From the NCBI GenBank assembly GCA_017307505.1, contig JAFKEE010000057.1, positions 1-64,000 of the forward strand: 64,000 bases of DNA, written 5' to 3'. The position numbers were made by a program, and so were the translations under genes. The stretch's first letter is position 1. Every line of letters begins with the position of its first letter. Shown here piece by piece: positions 18,101 through 25,084 of this stretch. The notes under the pieces are model-generated. The model did no database searches. It was not told the DNA's origin and saw only the letters and a list, made by a program, of their open reading frames with translations. This stretch comes from Acidobacteriota bacterium (GTDB taxonomy: Bacteria > Acidobacteriota > Terriglobia > Bryobacterales > Bryobacteraceae).

Positions 18101-18382
18101 GCGTTTGCGCGGCTGGATCCAGTGACCCGGGCGGGCCAGTTCGGGAATGCAGGCCGCAACACGGGCCGCGGTCCGGCGGTGACGAACTTCGACGTTTCGC
18201 TGGTGCGGAACTTCCGGCTGACGGAATCGATGCGGCTGCAATTTCGGGCCGAGTCGTTCAACGTGGCGAATCACGCCAACTTCGGCCTGCCGGTGTCGGA
18301 TCTGAATTCGACGAATTTCGGGCGCATCTTCAGCGCGGCTCCGCCGAGGCTGATGCAGTTTGCGCTGAAGCTGAACTTCTAG
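15119..18382 (+). CDS. TonB-dependent receptor with carboxypeptidase-like regulatory domain (Oar-like)
   Basis: About 1,087 residues with a Sec signal (SALFLSLSVFAVAWGQ). Residues 25-110 form a carboxypeptidase-regulatory-like domain (GVVEGRVMD, NAHVAVRNLTTG, GTYTLTAEAPQF). A plug follows (LDLPLNGRNFTQLG, AYAVNGMRPESNLYLLDGA, SGATTSVVTRSGGNQFHG), then a long outer-membrane barrel ending ...RLMQFALKLNF with a C-terminal Phe. This architecture is expanded to many copies in Solibacteres and is thought to import complex polymers across the outer membrane; the ligand is unknown. The frame opens at 15098, but ATG 15119 gives the cleaner signal peptide. The selenoprotein-like gene starts 15 bp after its stop. 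Confidence 0.93.
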   Translation: MTSFWSRSALFLSLSVFAVAWGQDPTGVVEGRVMDRSASMISNAHVAVRNLTTGLVQETISSQGGLFRFPPLPVGTYTLTAEAPQFSKYVQTPVQVNVSSTLRVDIELDLASVHETVTVTGEAQVVDTTTNTLGKVVSGREVLDLPLNGRNFTQLGLLQTGVAPLTAGVATAGGSLRQGQAYAVNGMRPESNLYLLDGAQNINRMDGGYALKIPVDAIAEFRILTQSAPPEYGGTSGATTSVVTRSGGNQFHGGVYEFLRNDKLDARNFFSQDVEPLKQNQFGGTVGGPLKKDKLFFFGYYEGFRNKQGFTNSATVPTAQQHNGDFSDLGVQLINFAAGGVPIPGNKIPVQALNPVALNVVNLYPIGNISPSIYRATVVATNFFDQAGGRVDLVATAKDQVSVRYSFSGGYDINPISVRGSEVPGFPTRNDITTHSAALASTHIFTPALSNSLRLTFFRYSFDFDTRLNRTPPSALGFKYNSASDLGQGPPFFNISGYSPIGGAITGPRDSVQNSYEVQEGLSWFRGAHSLKFGGGFVRTQLNMFQAIAPNAFYVFASTFPTNNAIANLLLGGPVTFYQGLGDFHRGLRMWGTNLYAQDEWRISRHLTLNYGVRYERLNPIRELRQRLNAFVPGVQSIVRPDAPKGMLFPGDPGIAEGIAQSYNGWMPRVGFAWDPTGQGVWSVRSSYGLFYDQFQNGSGTASQGPVSSLPWAQFNQYSGAGLNFADPYAGRVYPPADTFVRPSTVFAIDPTARPPYAQNWNFSIQRSLWSQYLVEVRYVGSKGTGLPRNVEANPAVYGPGATAQNADRRRLYANCPADGSPCDFSTIAMLSNITNSTYHAAQASLSRRYNSGFGFNVSYWYSKSLDYLSAMNLSGAAAKPLSGENDLAQNPFNLAAEHGPSLFDARQRFVASGSWEPKVRKSAPAALRHSVNGWQLNVIAIHNSPTPFTISDSTNVSLQANSPPISGFAASRPDAVSDPNAGPRTVDQWMSRSAFARLDPVTRAGQFGNAGRNTGRGPAVTNFDVSLVRNFRLTESMRLQFRAESFNVANHANFGLPVSDLNSTNFGRIFSAAPPRLMQFALKLNF

Positions 18383-18397
18383 TGTGAGGAGCGCGCA

Positions 18398-19045
18398 ATG
18401 AGCGATTCCGAGAAGCCAAAATCTCCCATGGAACCGATGTTTCTGCCGGGGGTCGAGAACAATCCCCAGCCGAGCCCCTACCTCGACAGCATCCGCATGA
18501 TGCAGGCGTCGGGGGCGGAGTATCCGCAGATCTGGCACATGTTTGCCTTCAAGCCGGAGGCGACGACACACCTGGCCCGGTTCACGCAGGAGATGCTGCG
18601 CGAGCCGGGTCCGTTGAGTCCCGGTGTGCGGGAACTGATTGCGGCCTATACTTCGGCGCGCAATCACTGCCCGTTTTGACTGAAGTCGCACGCCGCGGTC
18701 GCGGCGGTTTTGCTGGAGCAGGAGCGTCCGGGCCTGCAGGGCGAGGCGTTCGTCGAGAGTCTCATTCGGGACCTCGAGACGTCGCAACTGGATGCGAAGG
18801 AGAAGGAGTTGTTCCGTTTCGTCGATAAGGTGAACCATCAGTCGCCGCAAATTACCGCGGCGGACATGGCGCCGCTGCATGCGGTGGGCTACGACGACGA
18901 AGCGATCTACTACGCCATCACGGTGTGCGCGTTGTTCAACTTCTACAACCGCTGGATCGATGCCAGCGGAGTGCATGCGTTGTCGGACGAGGCGCACCGC
19001 ATGGGCGGCAAGAGGTCGGCTGGAATGGGCTATGTCAGAAAGTAA
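18398..19045 (+). CDS. AhpD-like/peroxidase-related protein, candidate selenoprotein (CPFU, TGA = Sec at residue 94)
   Basis: Carboxymuconolactone decarboxylase/AhpD superfamily. The family's redox motif is E-x-C-x-x-C-x-x-x-H. Here the first frame ends ELIAAYTSARNHCPF at TGA 18677-18679, and the same frame resumes LKSHAAVAAVLLEQE and runs to TAA 19045. The TGA therefore replaces the second Cys of CPFC, giving C91-P-F-U94 with the His in place. The C-terminal half (DKVNHQSPQITAADM, YYAITVCALFNFYNRW) is a normal peroxidase-related tail. A GGTC-loop hairpin follows the TGA. The full product is 215 residues, with GAGGAG upstream of the ATG. AhpD-like selenoproteins are, to my knowledge, already described. 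A nonsense mutation is the alternative. It overlaps the MFS gene by 14 bp. Confidence 0.8.
18691..18706 (+). promoter_or_regulatory. Candidate bacterial SECIS element for the AhpD-like TGA
   Basis: CGCCGC (18691-18696) pairs perfectly with GCGGCG (18701-18706) around a GGTC tetraloop. Seventeen bases separate the TGA from the loop. With T of TGA as 1, the loop is 21-24, almost the position of the GGUC segment in the E. coli fdhF SECIS (22-25). A weaker lower extension (GCA with TGC) is possible. The bulged U of fdhF is not evident. Confidence 0.62.
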
Positions 19046-20318
19046 TGTCAGCGGCGAAGGCTCAGCCGGGTATCCTGGCTGGCGGGTTGTGTTTGCGTCG
19101 TCCGTCGGAGTGCTGACGGGCTTCGCGTCGCTGCTGGTGTATACGTTTGGGATTTTTCTGAAGCCGCTGAGCGCGGAGTTCGGCTGGACGCGGGAAGCAG
19201 TGTCGATGGCCTTCGGCTTCGCGGCGATGACCGTGGCCGTGTGCTCTCCGGTGTTGGGCAGGTTGCTGGACCGGTACGGGCCGCGGCGGGTGATCGTGCC
19301 GTGTGTGATTGTCTTCGGAGTAGCCTTTGGGGCCTTGTCGCAGATGACGCCGCATCTGTGGCACCTCTATGCGATGTTTGTGCTGATTGGCGCCGTTGGC
19401 AACGGCACGGCCATGCTGGCTTACGCGCGGGCGATCAGCAGCTGGTTCGACCAGCGGCGCGGCCTGGCCCTGGCGCTGATGCTGACCGGCGGGACGGTGG
19501 GGGCCGTGGCCTGGCCTCCGGCGGCGCAGGCCCTGATCCTGAATCTGGGCTGGCGCGGAGCGTTCGCTGTTCTGGGCGGGCTGGTGCTGCTGGTGGGTTT
19601 GCCGACGGTGACGACCATGGTGCGCGAGAACCCGGCTTCGAGGAAGCCAGCCGGGGACGCTCAGACCGGGGTGGAATGGACTGAAGGTTTGAAGTCGCGG
19701 GCGTTCTGGATCCTCGCGGTAGTCCTGTTCCTGGCTTCGATCAGCCAGAACGGAACGATTACGCATCTGTCGGCGCTGCTGACGGATCGCGGTGTGGATT
19801 CGGGACGGGCGGCGCTGGCGGTGTCGGCGATGGGCGTGGCTGCTTTCGCGGGCCGCATGATCACGGGGTGGTTGCTGGACCGTTTTGCGGCACCGAGAGT
19901 GGCATTCGTGCTGCTGGCACTCGCCGCCGGCGGCGTGTTTGTGCTGGCCAGCGCGCGGACTCTGGAGACCGGGATCGCGGCCGCGGTCCTGATCGGGTTC
20001 GGAATGGGCGGGGAAGCGGACGTGACTCCGTTTCTGCTCTCCCGGTATTTCGGGCTGCGCTCGTTCTCGACCCTCTACGGTCTCACCTGGACCTCGTATG
20101 CGATCGCGGGCGCCATCGGGCCGATCCTCATGGGACGCGCTTTCGATTCATCCTCTTCCTACGGGGCCATGATCCTGAAACTAGCGATCCTGACCGTGGG
20201 TGCGGCGGCGCTGATGCTGTTCCTGCCGCCACTGCCGGCGAGTTTGGAGAGGCAAGGGGAGACTGTGATGCCCGGGCCCCTGCTCACAACCGAAGAGCCT
20301 GTGCCGCCGTTTGGTTGA
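19032..20318 (+). CDS. MFS transporter
   Basis: 428 residues with 12 predicted membrane helices and the MFS signature GRLLDRYGPRRV between helices 2 and 3; a related GWLLDRFAAPRV occurs after helix 8. The size and the organisation with a short central loop (RENPASRKPAGDAQ) fit the monocarboxylate/oxalate-formate-antiporter-like group of MFS proteins; the substrate is unknown. The start ATG 19032 lies inside the end of the AhpD-like gene (14-bp overlap, different frame), suggesting coupled translation. The frame itself is open from 18879. Confidence 0.88.
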   Translation: MSESNVSGEGSAGYPGWRVVFASSVGVLTGFASLLVYTFGIFLKPLSAEFGWTREAVSMAFGFAAMTVAVCSPVLGRLLDRYGPRRVIVPCVIVFGVAFGALSQMTPHLWHLYAMFVLIGAVGNGTAMLAYARAISSWFDQRRGLALALMLTGGTVGAVAWPPAAQALILNLGWRGAFAVLGGLVLLVGLPTVTTMVRENPASRKPAGDAQTGVEWTEGLKSRAFWILAVVLFLASISQNGTITHLSALLTDRGVDSGRAALAVSAMGVAAFAGRMITGWLLDRFAAPRVAFVLLALAAGGVFVLASARTLETGIAAAVLIGFGMGGEADVTPFLLSRYFGLRSFSTLYGLTWTSYAIAGAIGPILMGRAFDSSSSYGAMILKLAILTVGAAALMLFLPPLPASLERQGETVMPGPLLTTEEPVPPFG

Positions 20319-20327
20319 GAGGGCCGG

Positions 20328-21242
20328 TTAAGGAAGCCAGCCGATCTTCTTCAGGCCCGCGACGGGGTCCTTGTCATCGAAGAAGGGGTAGGCTCCCACC
20401 TGCCGGCCGCGTTCGAGGGCGACTCCGTAGGGTGGGTCGGTGCTGAAAGCGAAGGTCTGACGCAGGAGTTTGACGTCAGGAGAGATTCCGGCCTTGAGGC
20501 CGGTATCCTTCAGGAAGCTCTCCGACCACTGCGGATGCACGGTGGGCACGACGACGACTTTCACGTCCTTCCAGGTGTATTTGGACATCTGCTGGGCCGC
20601 GGCGAAACAGTGCATGCACTCCGGATCGAAGAAGAACAGGAACACGCGGCCTTCCGTGGTGGAGAACGCCTTGCCGTCGACCGTGATCTGAGCCGGAGCC
20701 CGGGTGCCCGTCTGGCGGGCGGCGGTGATGCCGTAGACCGCGCCGGCAAAGACGACGATCGCGGCCAGCACCATGGAGGCCTGCTTCAGGCTGTGGGCGG
20801 TGCCGGACCAGCGGGCGGCGGCGACGGCCAGCAGCAGCATGGCGGCATCGCTGATGAAGAAGCCGGGTCCTACTACGCGTTTCAGCCAGGGAAAGCAGCT
20901 GCAATCGGCGCCCTGGAGTTGCTGGTAGAAGACGGCGAAGTAGACCAGGAATGCGACCAGCATCGCGCCGCTGAGCCAGGCGCCCCATCTGCGCCAGCGG
21001 GGCACCAGGAGCATGATGCCGCTCCACACCTCTGCAATGCCGGCGGCCAGGGCGGTGGCCATCGCGAGTTGAGTGGGGATGAGCGCCTGCACCATGCGGG
21101 TTTCGGTAGCGAACGGATCGCTGAGTTTCCAGACGCCGGCGACGAGGAACAACAGGGCCAGCAGGAAGGCGCTAACGGTTCCAACCCAGAACTGCCAAAC
21201 CGAGGTCTGCAACGCGGGGGCAGTCAGATCCCCGTGTGCCAT
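20328..21242 (-). CDS. MauE/DoxX-like membrane protein fused to a thioredoxin-like domain
   Basis: About 304 residues. The N-terminal half has four to five membrane helices of the MauE/DoxX type, including the paired Cys of GADCSCFPWL and a conserved GIAEVWSGIMLL helix. From residue about 180 a periplasmic thioredoxin-like domain follows, with a CMHC redox site in FFFDPECMHCFAAA. The fusion suggests membrane-linked thiol transfer. ATG 21242 (MAHGDLTAP) or ATG 21254 could start it; the latter overlaps the ATG of the divergent amidohydrolase base for base. Convergent with the MFS gene, 9 bp apart. Confidence 0.82.
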   Translation of the reverse strand: MAHGDLTAPALQTSVWQFWVGTVSAFLLALLFLVAGVWKLSDPFATETRMVQALIPTQLAMATALAAGIAEVWSGIMLLVPRWRRWGAWLSGAMLVAFLVYFAVFYQQLQGADCSCFPWLKRVVGPGFFISDAAMLLLAVAAARWSGTAHSLKQASMVLAAIVVFAGAVYGITAARQTGTRAPAQITVDGKAFSTTEGRVFLFFFDPECMHCFAAAQQMSKYTWKDVKVVVVPTVHPQWSESFLKDTGLKAGISPDVKLLRQTFAFSTDPPYGVALERGRQVGAYPFFDDKDPVAGLKKIGWLP

Positions 21243-21252
21243 ACTGTCATCC

Positions 21253-22884
21253 ATGCTGCCTATTGTAGCCCTGTTGGGGCTTGTGCTGGTTGTCCCGGCC
21301 GTCGCGCAGAAGGCGGACCTCATCGTTGAAAACGCGCGAATTTACACGGTGAACCCTGCCATGCCTTCGGCGAAAGCGATCGCCGTGGCCGGGGAGAAGA
21401 TCCTGGCGGTGGGCGCGGACATGAGCTCCTATGCCGGGCCGAACACACGGCGAATCGATGCGCATGGCTCGGCGTTGATTCCGGGCCTGATCGACTCCCA
21501 CGGGCACATGCGCGGGCTGGGGGGGCTGCTGGAGTCGCGCGACCTGCGGCATGTGAAGACGGTGGCGGAGATTGCCGCGTATGTGAAGCAGCAGGCGGCG
21601 GGCCGGCCGGCCGGCGAATGGGTGGTGGGCCGCAACTGGGATCAGACGAACTGGGGTGGGGTGTTTCCGAGCGCGAAGGATCTGGATGCGGTGGCCGCGG
21701 ACCGTCCGGTGTTCCTGACACGGGTAGACGGCCATGCGGGTTGGGCGAACTCGAAGGCGCTGGCGTTAGCGGGCATCGATGACAAGACTCCGGATCCGGC
21801 GGGCGGCAAGATTCTGAGGGACGCCCAGGGCAAGGCGACGGGCATCCTGGTGGACCGGGCTCAGAGTCTGGTGCGGTCAAAGATCCCCCCACCGACGTTC
21901 GCGCAGATTAAGAAACAGTTGGAACTGGCGGCGGCGGAGTGCGCGCGGCTGGGCCTGACGGGTGTTCACGACGCGGGCGTCACCGAGGCGGATCTGCGTG
22001 CCTATAAGGAACTGATCGCCGAAGGCAAGATGCCGATGCGGGTGTGGGCGATGATCGGCGGCGAGGGTGCGCTGTGGAAGCAGTACCTGGAGAAAGGCCC
22101 TGAGACCGGCAGTTACCTGACGGTGCGGGCTATCAAACTGTATGCGGACGGCGCGCTGGGGTCGCGCGGCGCTGCCTTGTGGCAGCCGTATACCGATGAC
22201 AAAACGAACTCCGGCCTGATGATGACGACGAAGGAAGACATCGAGCGGGTGGCGAAGCAGGCAGCGGCGCGCGGATTCCAGGTGTGTACGCACGCCATCG
22301 GTGACCGGGCGAACCGGACCGTTCTGGATGCGTATGCGGCGGCGCTGAAGGGCAAGAACGACAAGCGGTTCCGGGTGGAACACGCACAGGTGATCTCGCT
22401 GCCGGACTTCAAGCTGTTCGCCGACAACTCGGTGATTGCGTCGGTGCAGGCGACCCATGCGACCTCGGACATGCGCTGGATCGACAAGCGCGTGGGACCC
22501 GATCGTGTCGCGGGCGCCTATGCCTGGCAGCGGTTTTTGAAGGCCGGCGTGCCGGTGGCGAACGGCAGCGACTTCCCGGTGGAGGAACCGAATCCCATGC
22601 TGGGGCTGTATGCGGCGATGACGCGGCAGGACGTGACGGGGCAGCCGCCGGGCGGTTGGACGCCCGACCAGAAGATGAGCCGCGCACAGGCTTTGGAGAG
22701 CTGGACGCTGACCGGCGCTTATGCGGCGTTTGAAGAAAAGATCAAGGGTTCGCTGGAGGCGGGCAAGCTGGCCGACTTCGTGATTCTCGATCACGACATC
22801 ATGACTGCTCCGGTTTTAGATATTGTGAAGACGAAGGTGCGCCTGACCGTGGTTGGGGGCAAGGTGGTGTACGAGCAGAAATGA
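21253..22884 (+). CDS. Secreted amidohydrolase, YtcJ-like
   Basis: 543 residues with a signal peptide (MLPIVALLGLVLVVPAVAQ). The composite beta-domain start (ADLIVENARIYTVNP) leads into metal-binding SHGHMRGLGG, where an H-x-H pair sits at the first barrel strand. Later ligand motifs include the THAIGDRA segment, FRVEHAQ and GSDFPVEEPNP. The pattern matches the YtcJ/AepA amidohydrolase family, whose substrates are mostly unknown N-acyl compounds or amides. It ends with the family FVILDHDIM segment. It overlaps the next gene by 4 bp and starts back to back with the DoxX/thioredoxin gene. Confidence 0.9.
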   Translation: MLPIVALLGLVLVVPAVAQKADLIVENARIYTVNPAMPSAKAIAVAGEKILAVGADMSSYAGPNTRRIDAHGSALIPGLIDSHGHMRGLGGLLESRDLRHVKTVAEIAAYVKQQAAGRPAGEWVVGRNWDQTNWGGVFPSAKDLDAVAADRPVFLTRVDGHAGWANSKALALAGIDDKTPDPAGGKILRDAQGKATGILVDRAQSLVRSKIPPPTFAQIKKQLELAAAECARLGLTGVHDAGVTEADLRAYKELIAEGKMPMRVWAMIGGEGALWKQYLEKGPETGSYLTVRAIKLYADGALGSRGAALWQPYTDDKTNSGLMMTTKEDIERVAKQAAARGFQVCTHAIGDRANRTVLDAYAAALKGKNDKRFRVEHAQVISLPDFKLFADNSVIASVQATHATSDMRWIDKRVGPDRVAGAYAWQRFLKAGVPVANGSDFPVEEPNPMLGLYAAMTRQDVTGQPPGGWTPDQKMSRAQALESWTLTGAYAAFEEKIKGSLEAGKLADFVILDHDIMTAPVLDIVKTKVRLTVVGGKVVYEQK

Positions 22885-23408
22885 CGAGCCTGTGGCTGGC
22901 ATTGTTGTTGGCGTCGAAGGGCGCGGCTCCCGTCCCGCACAGCGTGACGCTGATCGACGATGCCGTGAAGGTGGGCGCGTCGAAGATCCGCACTCTGGAC
23001 ATCGATCTGCCGGTGGAGCCGGCGCGGATCGTGTGTACCTATGAGGTGCTGGAGGGCGGGTCGGGTGTACGCGTGGTGCTGCTGAAGCAGGAGGATGCGC
23101 AGCGGTGGCTTCGTGGAGAGGCGCACGAGGTGGAGGCGTCCACTCCGTTTGCTCGCGGCGGCGCGTTCTCGCACAAGCCGGCCGAGCCGGACCACTACCA
23201 GATCGTTTTGGACAACCGGATGGAGGGCCGCACGGCGGCGGAGGTCCATCTGCTGGTGCGCGTGGTGTATGGCGAAGCGGGCAGCGGTCCGGTGCGCGCG
23301 GCCGAACCGCACAAGGGCCAGGTGCTGGTGTGGGCCAGCATGTTGTTATTTGCAGCGATTGCCGCAACTTTCACATTTCGGTTTAAACAGAATCTCGACC
23401 GCGAATAG
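22881..23408 (+). CDS. Hypothetical secreted protein with C-terminal membrane anchor
   Basis: 175 residues. A short N-terminal hydrophobic signal (SLWLALLLASKG) is followed by a beta-rich domain (RIVCTYEVLEGGSGVRVVLLK), and the protein ends in one membrane helix (VLVWASMLLFAAIAATFTF) plus a basic tail. That arrangement resembles GOLD/p24-like or membrane-anchored beta-sandwich proteins, but I do not recognise a family with certainty. ATGA overlap with the amidohydrolase gene implies an operon. Confidence 0.72.
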   Translation: MTSLWLALLLASKGAAPVPHSVTLIDDAVKVGASKIRTLDIDLPVEPARIVCTYEVLEGGSGVRVVLLKQEDAQRWLRGEAHEVEASTPFARGGAFSHKPAEPDHYQIVLDNRMEGRTAAEVHLLVRVVYGEAGSGPVRAAEPHKGQVLVWASMLLFAAIAATFTFRFKQNLDRE

Positions 23409-23455
23409 CATCCCGGCCGTCGCTATACTATCCCCATAGCCGAGGAGGTCTTTCG

Positions 23456-25081
23456 ATGATGCTGCGACTCGCCGTGTTCGGATTGGCGGTTTTATCCCTG
23501 CAGGCACAGGACCGGGTGGACCTGACTGTGGTCCAACAGATCAAGGCCGAAGCCTTTGAACGATCGAAGGTGATGGAGACGCTGGCGGGGTTGACGGACC
23601 GCTACGGGCCTCGGCTGACCGGATCGCCCGAAGCGCGCGAGGCGGCGGACTGGGCGTCGAAGCGCCTGACCTCGTGGGGCGTACAGAACGTGCACACGGA
23701 GAAGTGGGGGCCGTTCGGCCGGGCGTGGTCCGTGGAGCAGTATGCGGTGGAGATCGTGGAACCGCGCTATGCGGTGTTGACGGCGATGCCGCTGGCGTGG
23801 AGCGGGGGCACAAACGGGGCAGTGACGGGCGAAGTGATCCATGCCGTGTTCCGCGATTCCTACAGCCCGAAGAAGATGACCGAGGAGCTGGCGAAGTTCA
23901 AGGAGAAGTACAAGGGCAAGCTGCGCGGCAAGGTGGTGTTGTTGAGTCCGGTGCAGGATGTGAGTCCTTCGACGCAGGGCCTGGTGAAGCGCTACACCGA
24001 TGCTGAACTGGCCGATATGGCCAAGGCGGTGGGGCCCAGTGCCAAGGTCGGCTATGATCCGGCGAAGAACGAAGTGCCGGAGGAGCCGGAGAAGCTGGGG
24101 CCATTCTTCAATAGCCTGACGGTGAAGGGGATTGAGACCTTCGTGGCCCAGCTCTATGGTCTACGCGGCGAGCGGGCCAAGTTCCTGAAGGACGAGGGCG
24201 CCGTGGCCGTGTTTACGGCCGATAGCCGGGCGCGGGACGGGCGGACGGCAGCCGAGCAGGCCGGGCGGCAGGAGGCGGAGTTCGCCCTGGGTCCGCCTTC
24301 GTTTGTGGTGACGGCGGAGCACTACAACCGGCTGGTGCGGCTGGCGGAGAGTGGAGGGGCGCCGAAGGTGCGGGTGCTGTTGAAGGTGAAAACCGAAGAG
24401 AAGGTAGACAGCTTCAACCTGGTGGGCGAGCTGCCGGGCGGCGCGAAGAAGGATGAGCTGGTGATGGTGGGCGCACACTTCGATTCGTGGCATGCCGGCA
24501 CCGGCGCGACCGACAACGGCGCGGGTAGCGCGGTAATGATGGAAGTGGTGAGGATCCTGAAGGCACTCAACCTGAAGCTGGACCGCACGGTGCGGCTGGT
24601 GCTGTGGACAGGCGAGGAGCAGGGCCTGCTGGGGTCGATGGCGTATGTGAAGGAACACTTCGCGGATCCGAAGACGATGCAGCTGACCTCGGAGCACGGG
24701 CGGATGAGCGGTTACTTCAACCTGGACAACGGGGCAGGGAAGATTCGCGGGGTTTATGTCGAGAACAACGACGCGATGAAGCCCGTGTTCGAGCAATGGC
24801 TGGCTCCCTTCCGCGATATGGGTGTCAGCACGGTGACACTCCGGACGACGGGCGGCACCGATCATCTGTCGTTTGACGCGGTGGGGTTGCCGGGCTTCCA
24901 GTTCATTCAGGATCCACTGGACTACGGGTCGGTGACGCATCACGGCAACATGGACGTCTACGACCACGTGCCGGCGGACGATCTGAAGCAGGCCAGCGCG
25001 GTGATTGCGTCGGTGGTCTACCACGCCGCCAACCGCGCTGAGATGCTGCCTCGCAAGGCGTTGCCGAAGCCGGCGGAATAA
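23456..25081 (+). CDS. M28-family zinc aminopeptidase, secreted
   Basis: 541 residues with a signal peptide (RLAVFGLAVLSLQAQ). A PA-like insert lies between residues about 120 and 290. The M28 co-catalytic zinc site is visible: H341 and D353 (GAHFDSWHAGTGATDNGAG), the Glu pair in WTGEEQGLLGS, and His in GGTDHLSFDA. It should release N-terminal residues from peptides in the periplasm or outside the cell. GAGGAGGTC lies 8-16 bp before the ATG, an almost ideal ribosome binding site; a second ATG follows immediately. Confidence 0.92.
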   Translation: MMLRLAVFGLAVLSLQAQDRVDLTVVQQIKAEAFERSKVMETLAGLTDRYGPRLTGSPEAREAADWASKRLTSWGVQNVHTEKWGPFGRAWSVEQYAVEIVEPRYAVLTAMPLAWSGGTNGAVTGEVIHAVFRDSYSPKKMTEELAKFKEKYKGKLRGKVVLLSPVQDVSPSTQGLVKRYTDAELADMAKAVGPSAKVGYDPAKNEVPEEPEKLGPFFNSLTVKGIETFVAQLYGLRGERAKFLKDEGAVAVFTADSRARDGRTAAEQAGRQEAEFALGPPSFVVTAEHYNRLVRLAESGGAPKVRVLLKVKTEEKVDSFNLVGELPGGAKKDELVMVGAHFDSWHAGTGATDNGAGSAVMMEVVRILKALNLKLDRTVRLVLWTGEEQGLLGSMAYVKEHFADPKTMQLTSEHGRMSGYFNLDNGAGKIRGVYVENNDAMKPVFEQWLAPFRDMGVSTVTLRTTGGTDHLSFDAVGLPGFQFIQDPLDYGSVTHHGNMDVYDHVPADDLKQASAVIASVVYHAANRAEMLPRKALPKPAE

Positions 25082-25084
25082 GCG

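Noticed and set aside
18710-19045. Separate small gene for the second half of the AhpD-like protein
   Set aside because: It has no ribosome binding site and begins within a conserved helix; the upstream half is in the same frame across a single TGA.
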